A stretch of DNA of 64,000 nucleotides from JAHRVQ01 sp051278195 (GTDB lineage: Bacteria > Pseudomonadota > Gammaproteobacteria > Pseudomonadales > Azotimanducaceae), in contig JBNMQM010000020.1 in the NCBI GenBank assembly GCA_051278195.1, positions 1-64,000 on the forward strand, read 5' to 3'. The position numbers and the translations under genes were made by a program. Under the pieces are notes generated by a model that had not been told where the DNA came from, did not search any database, and saw only the letters and a program-made list of their open reading frames with translations. Positions 8,662-18,201 of the stretch are shown one piece after another (position 1 is the stretch's first letter; each line of letters opens with the position of its first letter).

Positions 8662-11600
8662 TTAGCTGCTGGCGGATTCTGTGCTGGGTCTCGTCAAGGC
8701 AGTTCGCGTCAGCTTAATGTCGTTAAGGATCACATACAGACACGGGATCAGAATCAGCGTAATGACGGTCGCAAACAAAATGCCGAAGCCCAATGAGACA
8801 GCCATAGGGATAACCAATTGAGCGGACAGACTGGTCTCTAACAGGATCGGCAGCAGCCCAAAGAAAGTGGTCAGAGACGTCAGCATAATGGCGCGAAAGC
8901 GCTCGGTCCCTGCCTTGATTGAGGCCTCGACAATATCCATTCCGCTCGCGACCGACTTGTTGACGAAATCCACCAGAATAATACTATCGTTGACCACCAC
9001 ACCCGCTAGGGCAACAATTCCGTAAACAGATAGCGCGCTAAAAGGAATGCCAACGACAATGTGACCGATCAGTGCACCAATCATCCCAAACGGAATCACG
9101 CCCATAATGATGAGAGGTTGCAGGTAGGACTTTAGTGGGATGGCCATCAACGCATAGATGCCGAACAACGCCAGCACAAAAGCTAGAATCATGCGTTGAA
9201 CTAATTCTTCCTCTTCCTGACTTGCACCCCCAAGTTCAATGCGAACGCCAGGGTGCAATTGTGAAAGTTGCTGCGCGAAGTCGCCCTCAGTGACATCGGC
9301 GACGATCTTACCCGGCTGTGTGATCGTCCTATTGATATCAGCCGAAATAACAATCGTACGCTTACCCCAGGAACGCCGGATAGTAGAAGGCGAAAGTCGC
9401 GTCTCGAGATCCGCAACCGCGCTAAAAGGCACCTCATCACCGTCGGCTGTCCTGATGTACATGGATTCGAGGTTACCCAGTGATTCACGCTCTTCGCGTG
9501 GATAGCGCACCATGACCTTTACTTCTTCACGACCGCGCTGAAGTCGCTGCGCCTCTACACCATAAAAGGCAGCTCGGACCTGGCTTGCCAGGTCCGTCAG
9601 CGCTAATCCAAGCGCTTCTGCAGAAGGCTTAATCTGCAGATTAATTTCGGGAATACTGCCAGTGTTGGAATTCTCAATGTCGTAGACACCGTCATACTGT
9701 CTCAAATGTTGATGTAATAGTTCAGCTGCGGACTCCAATTCCTTAGTGTTCGGCGAAACCAGTTTAAAATTCACATCCTTACTGTACCCATGTGATTTTT
9801 GTGCACCGGTGATCTGAATAGTTTTGACGCCAGAGATTTCTCCGACGCGTTCCCGCCAGTTTGTCGCAATCTGTTCTGGGCTTTGCGAAAGTGAATCAAC
9901 TGAATTGAGTTCAGCGACGATATTGCCGCTGTTGTTAAAAACATAAGCCGCCATATTCTTCAGAAACTTGTCGCCTTCAGCTTGTTCAGCATCGAGTTCA
10001 AGCAGTGAGTCATTGAGTCGCTCAACCACCTTAACCACTTGAGCCGGCGACGTCCCATCGGCCATTTCGAGCTGCGCCATAATGAAATCGGATGACATGT
10101 TCGGAAAGAAGACCGTTTTGACGTAAGGCCCCATCACAAACCCAACCGCCAGTATCAACATACCGACAAATAGAGCGAGCGTCGTGTAACGCGCCTTAAT
10201 CGACTTGACGAGTAGTGGCCGATATTTATGCTCGACAAAATTCTTCAATCCTATGGCAAATCTATTTTGGAATCGCCGCAACGCTGAATTATCGTTAGCT
10301 GGCAGCGGCTTCATGCTTGCCAGGTGAGCGGGCAGAATCAGCTTTGACTCAAGGATGGAAAATAGCAGGCAGAGAATCACCACCGAGCCGATGGCAGCAG
10401 GCAAAGCACCAAACCCCCCTGGCACCAGGAGTAGCGGTATAAAGGTCACCACTGTTGTTAATACGCCGAAGGTTGCTGGCATGGCAACGCGCTTAGCACC
10501 ACGGATCACATTATCCAGTGAATGACCATCACGGTCGGTGGTGGTCTGGACACTCTCGCCAATGATGATGGCATCGTCGACGACGATACCCAACACCAGA
10601 ATAAACCCGAACAAACTCAGTAAATTAAGCGAACCGTCCACCAGAGGTAGCACCGCAAAAGCACCAAGAAATGCAATGGGCATGCCGAGCATCACCCAGA
10701 AAGCAAGCTGTAAGCGCAGAAAAATACCCAACACTATCAACACCAAAAGCACGCCCATGACCATGTTGGAGACCATGATATTGATCGCTTCCGAAAGAAA
10801 TGCGGTGCTGTTACCCCAGGACTCTATCGAGATGCCTGGCGGCAAAGTCTGGCTTCTCTTTTCGACAAAGTCTGTGACCTCATTCGAGATGTCGATCTGG
10901 TTCTGTTCACCGACCGCGTAAACTGAAACCCCAATGCTCGGCTTGCCATTAAACATTGAATAAAATCTAACCTCGGCAAACCCATCGGTGACGAGCGCGA
11001 TATCTCCAAGGGTTAGGCGCGTACCGTCCATTTCAGAAATCAGCACGATCTTCTCAAAATCCGCCTTTCGATAGGCTTGCCCCTCGGTCCGCAGCAGGAT
11101 GTCTCCGGAATCAGAGCGAATGGAACCCGCCGGTAAATCCAGAGACGATCGACGCACCGCCTTCGCCACATCCTCGAGGTCTAGTCCATACTGCCGCAGT
11201 CGCGACTCTTCCAGTTCAATGCTGATTTCGAAAGGACGAGCACCCTGGATCTCCGCTTTGGTGACGCTCGGCAGGGAAAGAATTTCATCCTGAATGGTGG
11301 ATGCCAAATCCTTCATGGTGGTTTCGTCTAGGTCGCCATAAATCTGTACATTAATGGCACGTGGCTGCGGCATATTACGATATATAGCAGGCTTTTCGAT
11401 TGACTCTGGAAAGTTAGAAACCCGGTCCACCGCCATTTTCACTTCATCCATAATCGCCAGCGCTTCATAGCTGGTCTCGACATCCAGCCTGACTCTGCCG
11501 AATGACGGGTTGGAGAAAGAGCGCATATCGGCAATCCCCTCGATATCTCTCACGGCCTCTTCGATTCGAGTCACGACACCTGATTCAACTTCACCGGGTG

Positions 11601-11832
11601 CCGCCCCAGGGAAAGAGACATCGATGGTGATCTCATCAAGCTGGACGTCCGGAATGATCTGGGTACGGATGGTCGATGCGGAGAAAAAGCCAACCAGAAT
11701 GATCACAAACATCATCAGATTGGCTGCTATATGATTCCTAGCAAACCAAGAAATAATGCCCTTCCTTGGGTCTAGAGAAGGATCTAGAGAGGGGTCTAGA
11801 GAGGGGTCTAGAGAAGGGTCAATCTGTGCCAA
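8662..11832 (-). CDS. RND efflux pump, inner-membrane transporter (AcrB/HAE1 class)
   Basis: A 1056-residue resistance-nodulation-division transporter. The first TM follows ISWFARNHIAANLM; the proton-relay helix 4 carries LGIVVDDAIIIGE with two adjacent Asp (about residue 415), and the second half repeats it as GVVVNDSIILVDF. Two large periplasmic loops contain the porter and docking domains. It exports hydrophobic compounds by proton antiport with the adaptor encoded just upstream; no outer-membrane channel gene is present here. It overlaps the adaptor gene by 14 bp and appears to start with TTG at 11832, with GGGGA about 8 nt before it. Residues 5-22 are a (SLDP)n repeat absent from typical RND proteins. 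Confidence 0.93.
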   Translation of the reverse strand: MAQIDPSLDPSLDPSLDPSLDPRKGIISWFARNHIAANLMMFVIILVGFFSASTIRTQIIPDVQLDEITIDVSFPGAAPGEVESGVVTRIEEAVRDIEGIADMRSFSNPSFGRVRLDVETSYEALAIMDEVKMAVDRVSNFPESIEKPAIYRNMPQPRAINVQIYGDLDETTMKDLASTIQDEILSLPSVTKAEIQGARPFEISIELEESRLRQYGLDLEDVAKAVRRSSLDLPAGSIRSDSGDILLRTEGQAYRKADFEKIVLISEMDGTRLTLGDIALVTDGFAEVRFYSMFNGKPSIGVSVYAVGEQNQIDISNEVTDFVEKRSQTLPPGISIESWGNSTAFLSEAINIMVSNMVMGVLLVLIVLGIFLRLQLAFWVMLGMPIAFLGAFAVLPLVDGSLNLLSLFGFILVLGIVVDDAIIIGESVQTTTDRDGHSLDNVIRGAKRVAMPATFGVLTTVVTFIPLLLVPGGFGALPAAIGSVVILCLLFSILESKLILPAHLASMKPLPANDNSALRRFQNRFAIGLKNFVEHKYRPLLVKSIKARYTTLALFVGMLILAVGFVMGPYVKTVFFPNMSSDFIMAQLEMADGTSPAQVVKVVERLNDSLLELDAEQAEGDKFLKNMAAYVFNNSGNIVAELNSVDSLSQSPEQIATNWRERVGEISGVKTIQITGAQKSHGYSKDVNFKLVSPNTKELESAAELLHQHLRQYDGVYDIENSNTGSIPEINLQIKPSAEALGLALTDLASQVRAAFYGVEAQRLQRGREEVKVMVRYPREERESLGNLESMYIRTADGDEVPFSAVADLETRLSPSTIRRSWGKRTIVISADINRTITQPGKIVADVTEGDFAQQLSQLHPGVRIELGGASQEEEELVQRMILAFVLALFGIYALMAIPLKSYLQPLIIMGVIPFGMIGALIGHIVVGIPFSALSVYGIVALAGVVVNDSIILVDFVNKSVASGMDIVEASIKAGTERFRAIMLTSLTTFFGLLPILLETSLSAQLVIPMAVSLGFGILFATVITLILIPCLYVILNDIKLTRTALTRPSTESASS
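11771..11818. repeat. 12-bp tandem repeat encoding (SLDP)n at the RND N-terminus
   Basis: Four 12-bp units (11771-11782, 11783-11794, 11795-11806, 11807-11818) share the core tctagaga and differ only in the last four bases. On the minus strand they encode four SLDP tetrapeptides immediately after the start of the RND pump. The repeat ends one base before the last codon of the overlapping adaptor gene. Confidence 0.95.
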
Positions 11833-13018
11833 GATCTATCCCCACTGTTGTGTCGTTGGGTTCTTGATACCGAACCGGCGTCCCGGGCAAAGGATTTTCA
11901 GGTACGGTGAGGCTAATCAGTTGCCCCGATTTTAAACCCGACCGAATTAAAACCGATTGCTCGTCCGCACGCGCAACCTCAACGATCACGGGTTTTAAGG
12001 TATCGTCGGCGGCGACTGTCCAAATTGTATTATCTCGGCGAAGCGCCGTTCTCGGCAGCCGAATCACATTGTCCAGCTGTTCACCTTCGATAGCGGCCTG
12101 GACAAAAGTCCCCATTCGAAGAGGATGCGGCCACTTTGAAGAGTGTTGATTGTAGGGGTCATCAATCTGGGCAACGAGATACAGAACACGACTACGTTCA
12201 TCGAACACACCCTCTGTACGGACAATTTGACCTTGCCAAATATGCGCTTGCCCACCCAGCTCTGCGGATAATGTCACTCGTGGTCCACGACCTTGCGTCA
12301 GCTCGCGCTCATCCAGATTGAGATAAGGCAGTTGGCGATCGGGTAGCGGTAACCGAACTTCTGCAACATCAACCGCAAATGTTATGGCCAGGGGCGTGCC
12401 GCCATTCACGAATTGACCGACATCTGCGCGCTTTTCTCGAACCAAACCATCATAGGGTGCCCTGATGACAGTTCGATCGAGATCACCCTCGCGCTTCTCT
12501 AGATCCGCCTTGGCGAAATCAAGACCGGCAAAGGCTTCAGCGAGCTGTGGTTTGCGCATCGCCAGATCAGACGCTGCCTTACTGGACTTCAATACAGGTT
12601 GCGCTCGCTCCCAGTCTTGCTTTGCGTAGTCTGCAAGCCCGGCTTCGCGAGTGACATTTGTTTCAGCCGCTCTGACCGAGGCCTGCGCGCGTTTCACTTC
12701 CGCACGGTAGTTACGGTCATCGATTCGAACCAGTACATCGCCCTTACTGAAGAACCCACCAGCGACAAAGGCAGGGGAAACATCAGTGATTAAGCCTGAC
12801 ACCTCAGAGATCAATGTCGTCTGGGTTCTGGGCGTCACACTGCCCTGTGCGGTCACCGTAATGGTTGCAGTCGCAGCTTGGGCGCGCATGACATCCACAA
12901 GCATCACCGGCGGCGTCTTATCTATCGTTTGCGGGGGATCTTTCTGCACGAACATCCACAGGGCGATTGAGCTGCAGAGCGTAATAATGGCAATGGGTAA
13001 GATAATTTTTGAAGGCAT
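11819..13018 (-). CDS. RND periplasmic adaptor (membrane fusion protein)
   Basis: A roughly 399-residue adaptor that links the RND pump to an outer-membrane channel. An N-terminal hydrophobic anchor (IILPIAIITLCSSIALWMFV) leads into the barrel/lipoyl half-motif (TVTAQGSVTPRTQT), an alpha-hairpin (about residues 90-170, rich in Ala, Glu and Lys) and the second lipoyl half (IRAPYDGLVREKRADVGQFV). In-frame start candidates are GTG 13060, ATG 13048 and ATG 13018; 13018 is chosen because the anchor begins there, but the true start is uncertain. It is first in the operon with the RND gene, with which it overlaps by 14 bp. Confidence 0.9.
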   Translation of the reverse strand: MPSKIILPIAIITLCSSIALWMFVQKDPPQTIDKTPPVMLVDVMRAQAATATITVTAQGSVTPRTQTTLISEVSGLITDVSPAFVAGGFFSKGDVLVRIDDRNYRAEVKRAQASVRAAETNVTREAGLADYAKQDWERAQPVLKSSKAASDLAMRKPQLAEAFAGLDFAKADLEKREGDLDRTVIRAPYDGLVREKRADVGQFVNGGTPLAITFAVDVAEVRLPLPDRQLPYLNLDERELTQGRGPRVTLSAELGGQAHIWQGQIVRTEGVFDERSRVLYLVAQIDDPYNQHSSKWPHPLRMGTFVQAAIEGEQLDNVIRLPRTALRRDNTIWTVAADDTLKPVIVEVARADEQSVLIRSGLKSGQLISLTVPENPLPGTPVRYQEPNDTTVGIDLGTD

Positions 13019-13103
13019 AGCATCCGATTGTACTCTTCTTCCGTACATGCCGTTACCCACGCGGAAGCCCGCCCCACAGGTCTTAAAACACCCGCTATAG
13101 AGA

Positions 13104-13139
13104 CTATCGCTTATGACACCTAATTCCCGTCAGCGATAG
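13104..13139. promoter_or_regulatory. Inverted repeat in the divergent promoter region, possible operator
   Basis: Arms ctatcgct (13104-13111) and agcgatag (13132-13139) are perfect complements separated by 20 bases. They lie between the divergent adaptor and hotdog-protein genes, about 40 bp before the start at 13180. A regulator site is more likely than a terminator, because both flanking genes are read outward. No regulator gene is adjacent. Confidence 0.35.
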
Positions 13140-13179
13140 CTTTTGAACTCAGCACGGCTAACCCCTAGGATGCGCACCT

Positions 13180-14121
13180 ATGAATGAACTCAAATTACTG
13201 CACGAATCTGTCGTCGATGAGTCCGAAATCGATAGCCTTGGACATCTGAACGTTCGGTTCTATGTTGCCCGAGCCGCAACTGCCAACTTCAACTTGCTCG
13301 GCTCTCTAGGCATTACAGCCCAGCCGGGAAACTCTCTGAAGCGAACGGACACCTATAATCGCTTCCATCGGGAACAGTTTGCCGGCGCCAGACTCGGTGT
13401 CTTCGGCGGCCTAGCAGCCATCGAAGGTCAGACCGGAGTGAGCGGCTACTACGAAATTAGAAATCTCGATGACGACCACGTTGCGGCCTCGTTCATCATT
13501 AACACCAATCGCATTGATCAGGCGACAGAATCGATTATCCCCATGATTGAACTGGGCAATGATAGTTCGACCACAGCATATGTTGCCATTCCAACCCACG
13601 GGCAACCCAGATCGCTCAAATTAGTGCCGCCAAAGCAGGTGACGCTAGACGAGATGAAACTGTTGATTCCCGAGGAATCTATCCCTGGCAGCATGAACGG
13701 CCGCCGCGAGGGTATTGTTCTACCAGAGGACTGCGACGAGTCTGGACGTGTAAAAGAAGACGTCGACCCGATGTTTATCATGTTTAGGCCTCAACCCGGA
13801 GAAGACCTCAAAAACATGGGGCCGCCCCTCCAAAGAGACGAACAGGGCCGTCGCTATAGCTTCGCCATGATGGAAATTCGCAATATTAATTGGCACCAGC
13901 CCCGACTCGGCGACACCATCTTGTCCATGAGTGCGGACATTACATTCGGTGACAAATGGCGTCATACGCGGCGCTGGATTTTTACCAAAGAGACAGGTCT
14001 GCTGCTGGGGATCAGCGACCATGCGGCTGTATGCATGGATCTGGATGCGAGAAAGGCCATTTCAATTCCCGCCGAACTTCGCGAATCCATGCAACGATTG
14101 AGCCTGCCAGACTACGGCTAA
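13180..14121 (+). CDS. Double-hotdog thioesterase-like protein
   Basis: A 313-residue protein whose start (DSLGHLNVRFYVARA, residues 20-34) matches the D-x-x-GH-N-x-x-Y helix signature of 4-hydroxybenzoyl-CoA-type hotdog thioesterases. A second hotdog-like segment begins at about residue 230 (MEIRNINWHQPRLGDTI) and ends with RRWIFTKETGLLLGISDHAAVCMDLDARKA. The likely role is hydrolysis or handling of an acyl-CoA. It is the first gene of a same-strand run with a CoA ligase, two crotonases and a VOC protein, which supports action on a CoA-bound intermediate. No signal peptide is seen. The exact substrate is unknown. Confidence 0.65.
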   Translation: MNELKLLHESVVDESEIDSLGHLNVRFYVARAATANFNLLGSLGITAQPGNSLKRTDTYNRFHREQFAGARLGVFGGLAAIEGQTGVSGYYEIRNLDDDHVAASFIINTNRIDQATESIIPMIELGNDSSTTAYVAIPTHGQPRSLKLVPPKQVTLDEMKLLIPEESIPGSMNGRREGIVLPEDCDESGRVKEDVDPMFIMFRPQPGEDLKNMGPPLQRDEQGRRYSFAMMEIRNINWHQPRLGDTILSMSADITFGDKWRHTRRWIFTKETGLLLGISDHAAVCMDLDARKAISIPAELRESMQRLSLPDYG

Positions 14122-14269
14122 CCTCTCCCTTTGTGAGTGCCACCATTCTAATGCTAGGCCAACCATCAAGAGTTAGTTAGCACTTCCTAATTAGAAGATC
14201 CGTAAAAAACAGACAGTTTCTATTTGTCGCCAGCAATGAAACAATTTGAGCACTTCGATTGTTTAGGAA

Positions 14270-15634
14270 ATGACCTTGGCAGCACTGTGGAACCCCAAAG
14301 CAGAGAATATGACGCGGGACGAATTGCGTGTCCTGCAACTCGACAAGCTAAAGACCCTCGTCGAACGCGTGGACCAAGAGAGCCCCTACTACCACGATAA
14401 GCTGCGAGCTGCGGGTGTCACACCTAAGGATCTAAAAAGCCTCGAGCACTATCAAGACTTCCCCTTCTTCGATAAGGATGAAGAACGGCAAAGCCAGGAG
14501 CTATCAAAAGAACAGCTTGGCCACCCCTTTGGCATGCACATCACTTGCGATCCTAAACGTGTCAACCGGGTGTCTTCTTCATCCGGCACCACAGGCTCTC
14601 CCACCTTCAGCGGTTTTACGAAGGCAGACCGAGCCATCGCGGCCGAGAACACTGCACGTGGATTGAAGAGAATCGGCATCGAACCCGGTGATGTGGTCCT
14701 CCATGCCAGCGTGCTTTCTATGTGGATTGCCGGCGTGCCAGCTGTGGATTCAATGATGGCCTACGGTGCCTGCGTCGTCCCCGTCGGCGCTTTGAGTGGT
14801 GTTGAGCGGGTTGCGCAAATCGCCCAAGAAACACGCCCTAGGATGATTCGTACCACCGTATCCTTTGCCAGACATTTGGCGGCAACCATGCAAGACCGGT
14901 CCGGCATCGACCCAAAGTCCCTCGGCATTGAAAAGGTCGTCGTGACCGGCGAACCCGGTGGCAGCATCCCTGAAATTTACGGTGAGATTGAAGCGGGTTT
15001 TGGCGGCGCGACCGTTTACGACAATATGGGCGCGACCGGTTGCCATAGTCCCACAGGTATTTCCTGCGAGGCGCACGCCGGCATTCATTTTTACGCGGAA
15101 GACAACGCCTATTTTGAAATTGTAGATCCCAAAACTTTGGAACCGCTGCCCATTGAAAACGGCGTCGAAGGGGAAATTATTTTCACTGGGTTAGATCGAG
15201 AATGTGGGCCCCTGCTACGCTGGCGCGATAAAGACATAATCCGCATCAATACAGAGCCCTGTGACTGTGGCCGGCCAGGCGTTAGGATGACTTTCAAAGG
15301 CAGGGTCGACGATATGCTGCTCATCAAGGGCGTCAACGTATTCCCCAATGCCGTGCGAGATGTCGTCAACCGGCTGTCCGATCAAACCACCGGAAATATC
15401 AGAATGGTATTACCAACGTCCGGTCCTGTCGCTGAGCCACCCGTCACCGTTCTGGTTGAACATATTAACAACCTCAGCACCGATCAACTTAAGGCCCTTG
15501 CTGTGGAAATCGAAAAAGCGCTCCATCATCAACTGCGATTTCGGGCATCGATTCAATTACAAAACCAAAATATTTTTGAAATACAAACCGGCACGACCGG
15601 CAAGTCCAAGCTGGTTGAAGTGCTAAACCCGTAA
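14270..15634 (+). CDS. Phenylacetate-CoA ligase-like adenylate-forming enzyme (PaaK family)
   Basis: A 454-residue AMP-forming ligase. The N-terminus WNPKAENMTRDELRVLQL is the usual opening of PaaK-type proteins, which supports the start chosen. The P-loop SSSSGTTGSP is at residues 102-111, the YDNMGATGCHSP segment fits motif A5, and DDMLLIKGVNVFPNAV is the C-terminal lid hinge. A Cys pattern (EPCDCGRPG) resembles the metal-binding loop of several PaaK homologues. It should activate an aromatic or other carboxylate to its CoA thioester. It opens the core of the catabolic operon: the first crotonase gene follows after 21 bp. Confidence 0.88.
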   Translation: MTLAALWNPKAENMTRDELRVLQLDKLKTLVERVDQESPYYHDKLRAAGVTPKDLKSLEHYQDFPFFDKDEERQSQELSKEQLGHPFGMHITCDPKRVNRVSSSSGTTGSPTFSGFTKADRAIAAENTARGLKRIGIEPGDVVLHASVLSMWIAGVPAVDSMMAYGACVVPVGALSGVERVAQIAQETRPRMIRTTVSFARHLAATMQDRSGIDPKSLGIEKVVVTGEPGGSIPEIYGEIEAGFGGATVYDNMGATGCHSPTGISCEAHAGIHFYAEDNAYFEIVDPKTLEPLPIENGVEGEIIFTGLDRECGPLLRWRDKDIIRINTEPCDCGRPGVRMTFKGRVDDMLLIKGVNVFPNAVRDVVNRLSDQTTGNIRMVLPTSGPVAEPPVTVLVEHINNLSTDQLKALAVEIEKALHHQLRFRASIQLQNQNIFEIQTGTTGKSKLVEVLNP

Positions 15635-15655
15635 ATCCTATGGCCAGGGGCCCCT

Positions 15656-16441
15656 ATGAGCGAACGATTCCAAGACCGAGTCATTTTTGAACAAGACGGT
15701 AAAGTCGCGATCATCACCCTTGATCGCCCCGAAAGATTGAACGCCTTCGATGCCGCAATGTATGAAGGGGTTAATGAAGCCTTAAGAAAATTCGCCAACT
15801 CCCCCGATCTTTGGGTGGCCGTTATTCAAGCGAACGGAGCACGAGCATTTAGTGCCGGCGCCGATGTCAGCGCTCTCAACGAAAATGCTAAGCTAGGCAT
15901 GAATGCCGCCCTCGGCGGGCTAGACCTAGATACACAAATGGTCACCAACAAACCGATCATCGCTGCGGTACATGGCTTCTGTGTTGGCGAGGGCGTGAGT
16001 CTTGCCCTCTGCTGCGACATGATCATTTCAGACCCTAAAGCCAGCTTCATTATTTCCGAGGCCAAGGTTGGCACCAATGCGGTTGATATTCCGATTAAGC
16101 TCGCCAAAAAAATCGGCTATTCAAAGGCCTTTGCATTCTTAACCCCAGGCGACGCCAAAAGTGCTGACTGGTGCGAGCGAGCCGGTTTCGTGGAAGTTGT
16201 TAGCGAAAGTGGCGAGGTGCAAAAAACCGCACTCGAAATAGCCAAACGAATCTGCGCTGTGAGCGGCCCCTTGGCAATACGGGCCCAAAAAGAAACCCTG
16301 TGGCGCAGTGTGTTTGAAGATGAGGTCAAAGCGAAAGAAATGGGGCTCGCCATGAGAACCGCTATTCGCCAGTCAAGTGACTACAAAGAAGGTCGGGAAG
16401 CTTTTCTCGAAAAACGATCACCTGAGTTTAAGGGTGCCTAA
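15656..16441 (+). CDS. Enoyl-CoA hydratase/isomerase family protein (atypical active site)
   Basis: A 261-residue crotonase-fold protein: RPERLNAFDAAMYE near the N-terminus, the CoA-binding AFSAGADVS (residues 64-72) and HGFCVGEGVSLALCCD. In classical hydratases the last motif carries a catalytic Glu at the position held here by Ser (GVSLA instead of GCELA), while the second Glu is kept in ISEAKVG. Such proteins often catalyse isomerisation, hydrolysis, dehalogenation or ring cleavage rather than simple hydration. It lies between the CoA ligase (21 bp upstream) and a second crotonase gene (26 bp downstream), so it probably acts on the ligase product. Confidence 0.85.
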   Translation: MSERFQDRVIFEQDGKVAIITLDRPERLNAFDAAMYEGVNEALRKFANSPDLWVAVIQANGARAFSAGADVSALNENAKLGMNAALGGLDLDTQMVTNKPIIAAVHGFCVGEGVSLALCCDMIISDPKASFIISEAKVGTNAVDIPIKLAKKIGYSKAFAFLTPGDAKSADWCERAGFVEVVSESGEVQKTALEIAKRICAVSGPLAIRAQKETLWRSVFEDEVKAKEMGLAMRTAIRQSSDYKEGREAFLEKRSPEFKGA

Positions 16442-16467
16442 AAAGATTTAAAAAAGGGAGAGTAACA

Positions 16468-17322
16468 ATGGCTGACTATCAGGAAATTCAATACGTTATC
16501 GACGGTCCTGTTGCGACCATTACGATGAACCGACCGGACCAATTCAATGCGCTGACAGACCTCACCCAGGCAGAGATTCGCCACGCGTTAGATCAGTCGG
16601 AGCGAAACCCCGACGTCATCGGTACAGTTCTGACCGGCGCAGGTCGAGGTTTTTGCGCTGGGGTCGACATGAACGCGCTGGGGTCGATGAGCGAAGCAGG
16701 CGAACGCACCACCGCGAATTTTGACCATCTGCGCGCTAACCCTGGCAATCCAGACGACGACCCAAACTACCAGGCATCGCCGACCTATTTTCTCGGCTTG
16801 CGGAAACCATTGATTGCCGCCATTAATGGCGCTGCGGCTGGACTCGGTTTCAGTTATGCCACCTTCTGTGACATGCGCTTTATGGACCGCACGGCGAAAT
16901 TGGTCACCTCTTTTGCACCCCGAGGATTGATTTCCGAGCATGGCACCAGCTGGATGCTGCCTCGCATTGTTGGGCCCTCTAACGCCCTCGACATGGTCTG
17001 GAGTTCACGACGCATTGACGGCGAAGAAGCCTTCCGCATGGGGTATGCCAATCGGCTCTGTGAGACCGGCACCTGCTGCAGCGAAGCCCAGCAATATTTG
17101 CGCGACATAGCAGGCACGTCAGCGCCAGCCTCCATTATGATGATGAAGCGTCAGATCTATAAACATCTAAACCGTGAACTGGGAGAGGCGATGGCGGAGT
17201 CCACTCGTTGGATGGACGAGAGTCTGGCACGCGATGACTTTAAGGAAGGCGTTGCCTCATTTGTCGAAAAACGCGCACCCAATTTTTCTAAGTTAGAGAA
17301 TATTGGCGGAGCAGACCAGTGA
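16468..17322 (+). CDS. Second enoyl-CoA hydratase/isomerase family protein
   Basis: A 284-residue crotonase: IDGPVATITMNRPDQFNAL, the oxyanion loop GAGRGFCAGVDMNAL, INGAAAGLGFSYATFCD, and the helix RGLISEHGTSWMLPR. Here too the first catalytic Glu is replaced by Ser (LGFSYA), while a Glu is present in LISEHG. A clear ribosome site (gggag) precedes the ATG by 8 bases. It overlaps the start of the VOC gene by four bases (GTGA), so it is coupled to it. Two divergent crotonases with altered first Glu in one operon suggest consecutive unusual steps on the same CoA thioester. Confidence 0.87.
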   Translation: MADYQEIQYVIDGPVATITMNRPDQFNALTDLTQAEIRHALDQSERNPDVIGTVLTGAGRGFCAGVDMNALGSMSEAGERTTANFDHLRANPGNPDDDPNYQASPTYFLGLRKPLIAAINGAAAGLGFSYATFCDMRFMDRTAKLVTSFAPRGLISEHGTSWMLPRIVGPSNALDMVWSSRRIDGEEAFRMGYANRLCETGTCCSEAQQYLRDIAGTSAPASIMMMKRQIYKHLNRELGEAMAESTRWMDESLARDDFKEGVASFVEKRAPNFSKLENIGGADQ

Positions 17323-18098
17323 GCCTTCAACTACGCCAGATCTGCCTTGTTGCAGGACAACTCAAACCAGTCATTGATGATCTCACCGCTATCCTCGGTA
17401 TTAATGTCTGCTATGTCGACGATGGTGTCGCGGCGTTCGGGCTAGAAAACGCTTTGATGCCAATCGGCAGAAACTTCTTAGAAGTAGTCGCGCCCATACA
17501 GGACGCCACGGCGGCCGGCCGTTATTTGGAACGTCGCGCAGGGGATGGTGGCTATATGGTGATCACCCAAGCGGACAGTCGAGAGACACAACTTGCGGCA
17601 AGACAGCGGGCGCTAGACAGCGGCGTACGGATTGCCCATGAAACAGAACGAAGCGACTGGCATCTAACCCAGTTGCACCCGCGAGACCTTGAGGCTGCAT
17701 TCCTCGAACTGGAATCAGACCAACACAATGACTTTGATGGCTACTGGATGCCGGTCGGCGGTCTCGGCTGGGAAGATAAAGTGAAGCAGGATGTCACCGT
17801 CGATATTGTCGGCGTAGAGTTGCAGGCAGAAGACCCGGCGGCGCTTGCCAAAAAATGGGCCCACATTGTCGACGCTGAATGCGCTGTTGATGGTGAGAGC
17901 ATCGTGGTTTCCCTCAATAACGTAACATTACGCTTCGTTGCCTTGCGCGACGATCGCGGACCCGGGCTGGCTGGGCTCGATATACGGGTCGCAGATCGGG
18001 CTTCAGTCCTCGATGAAGCAAAGCGACGGGGCTGCTATGTATCTGACGATGAAGTGCTGATTTGCGGGACTCGGTTTTATCTGGAGGATTCGATTTAG
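17319..18098 (+). CDS. VOC-superfamily glyoxalase-like protein
   Basis: A 259-residue protein with a first VOC-like module (LRQICLVAGQLKPVIDDLTAILG) and a weaker second module starting near residue 165 (DIVGVELQAEDPAALAKKWAHI), the layout of the glyoxalase-like-domain family. Members include metal-dependent dioxygenases, epimerases and lyases, but a full His/Glu metal triad could not be assigned with confidence. The start GTG overlaps the previous stop codon. It ends the CoA-catabolism operon, where it might open or isomerise a ring or chain intermediate. Function within the family is not predictable. Confidence 0.75.
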   Translation: MSLQLRQICLVAGQLKPVIDDLTAILGINVCYVDDGVAAFGLENALMPIGRNFLEVVAPIQDATAAGRYLERRAGDGGYMVITQADSRETQLAARQRALDSGVRIAHETERSDWHLTQLHPRDLEAAFLELESDQHNDFDGYWMPVGGLGWEDKVKQDVTVDIVGVELQAEDPAALAKKWAHIVDAECAVDGESIVVSLNNVTLRFVALRDDRGPGLAGLDIRVADRASVLDEAKRRGCYVSDDEVLICGTRFYLEDSI

Positions 18099-18201
18099 CG
18101 GCGTTTATGCTCACCGAAAAAGGATCTCGCCTTTACATTCGCCACACAATTCACCAGCTCAGGTGGGCTACAATGTGAAGAATTCCCATTAATGAGCGTC
18201 C

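Noticed and set aside
9201..11734. Several frames of 60-127 codons opposite or inside the RND gene
   Set aside because: They are shadows of a strongly coding gene: biased third-position use and no independent ribosome sites or families.
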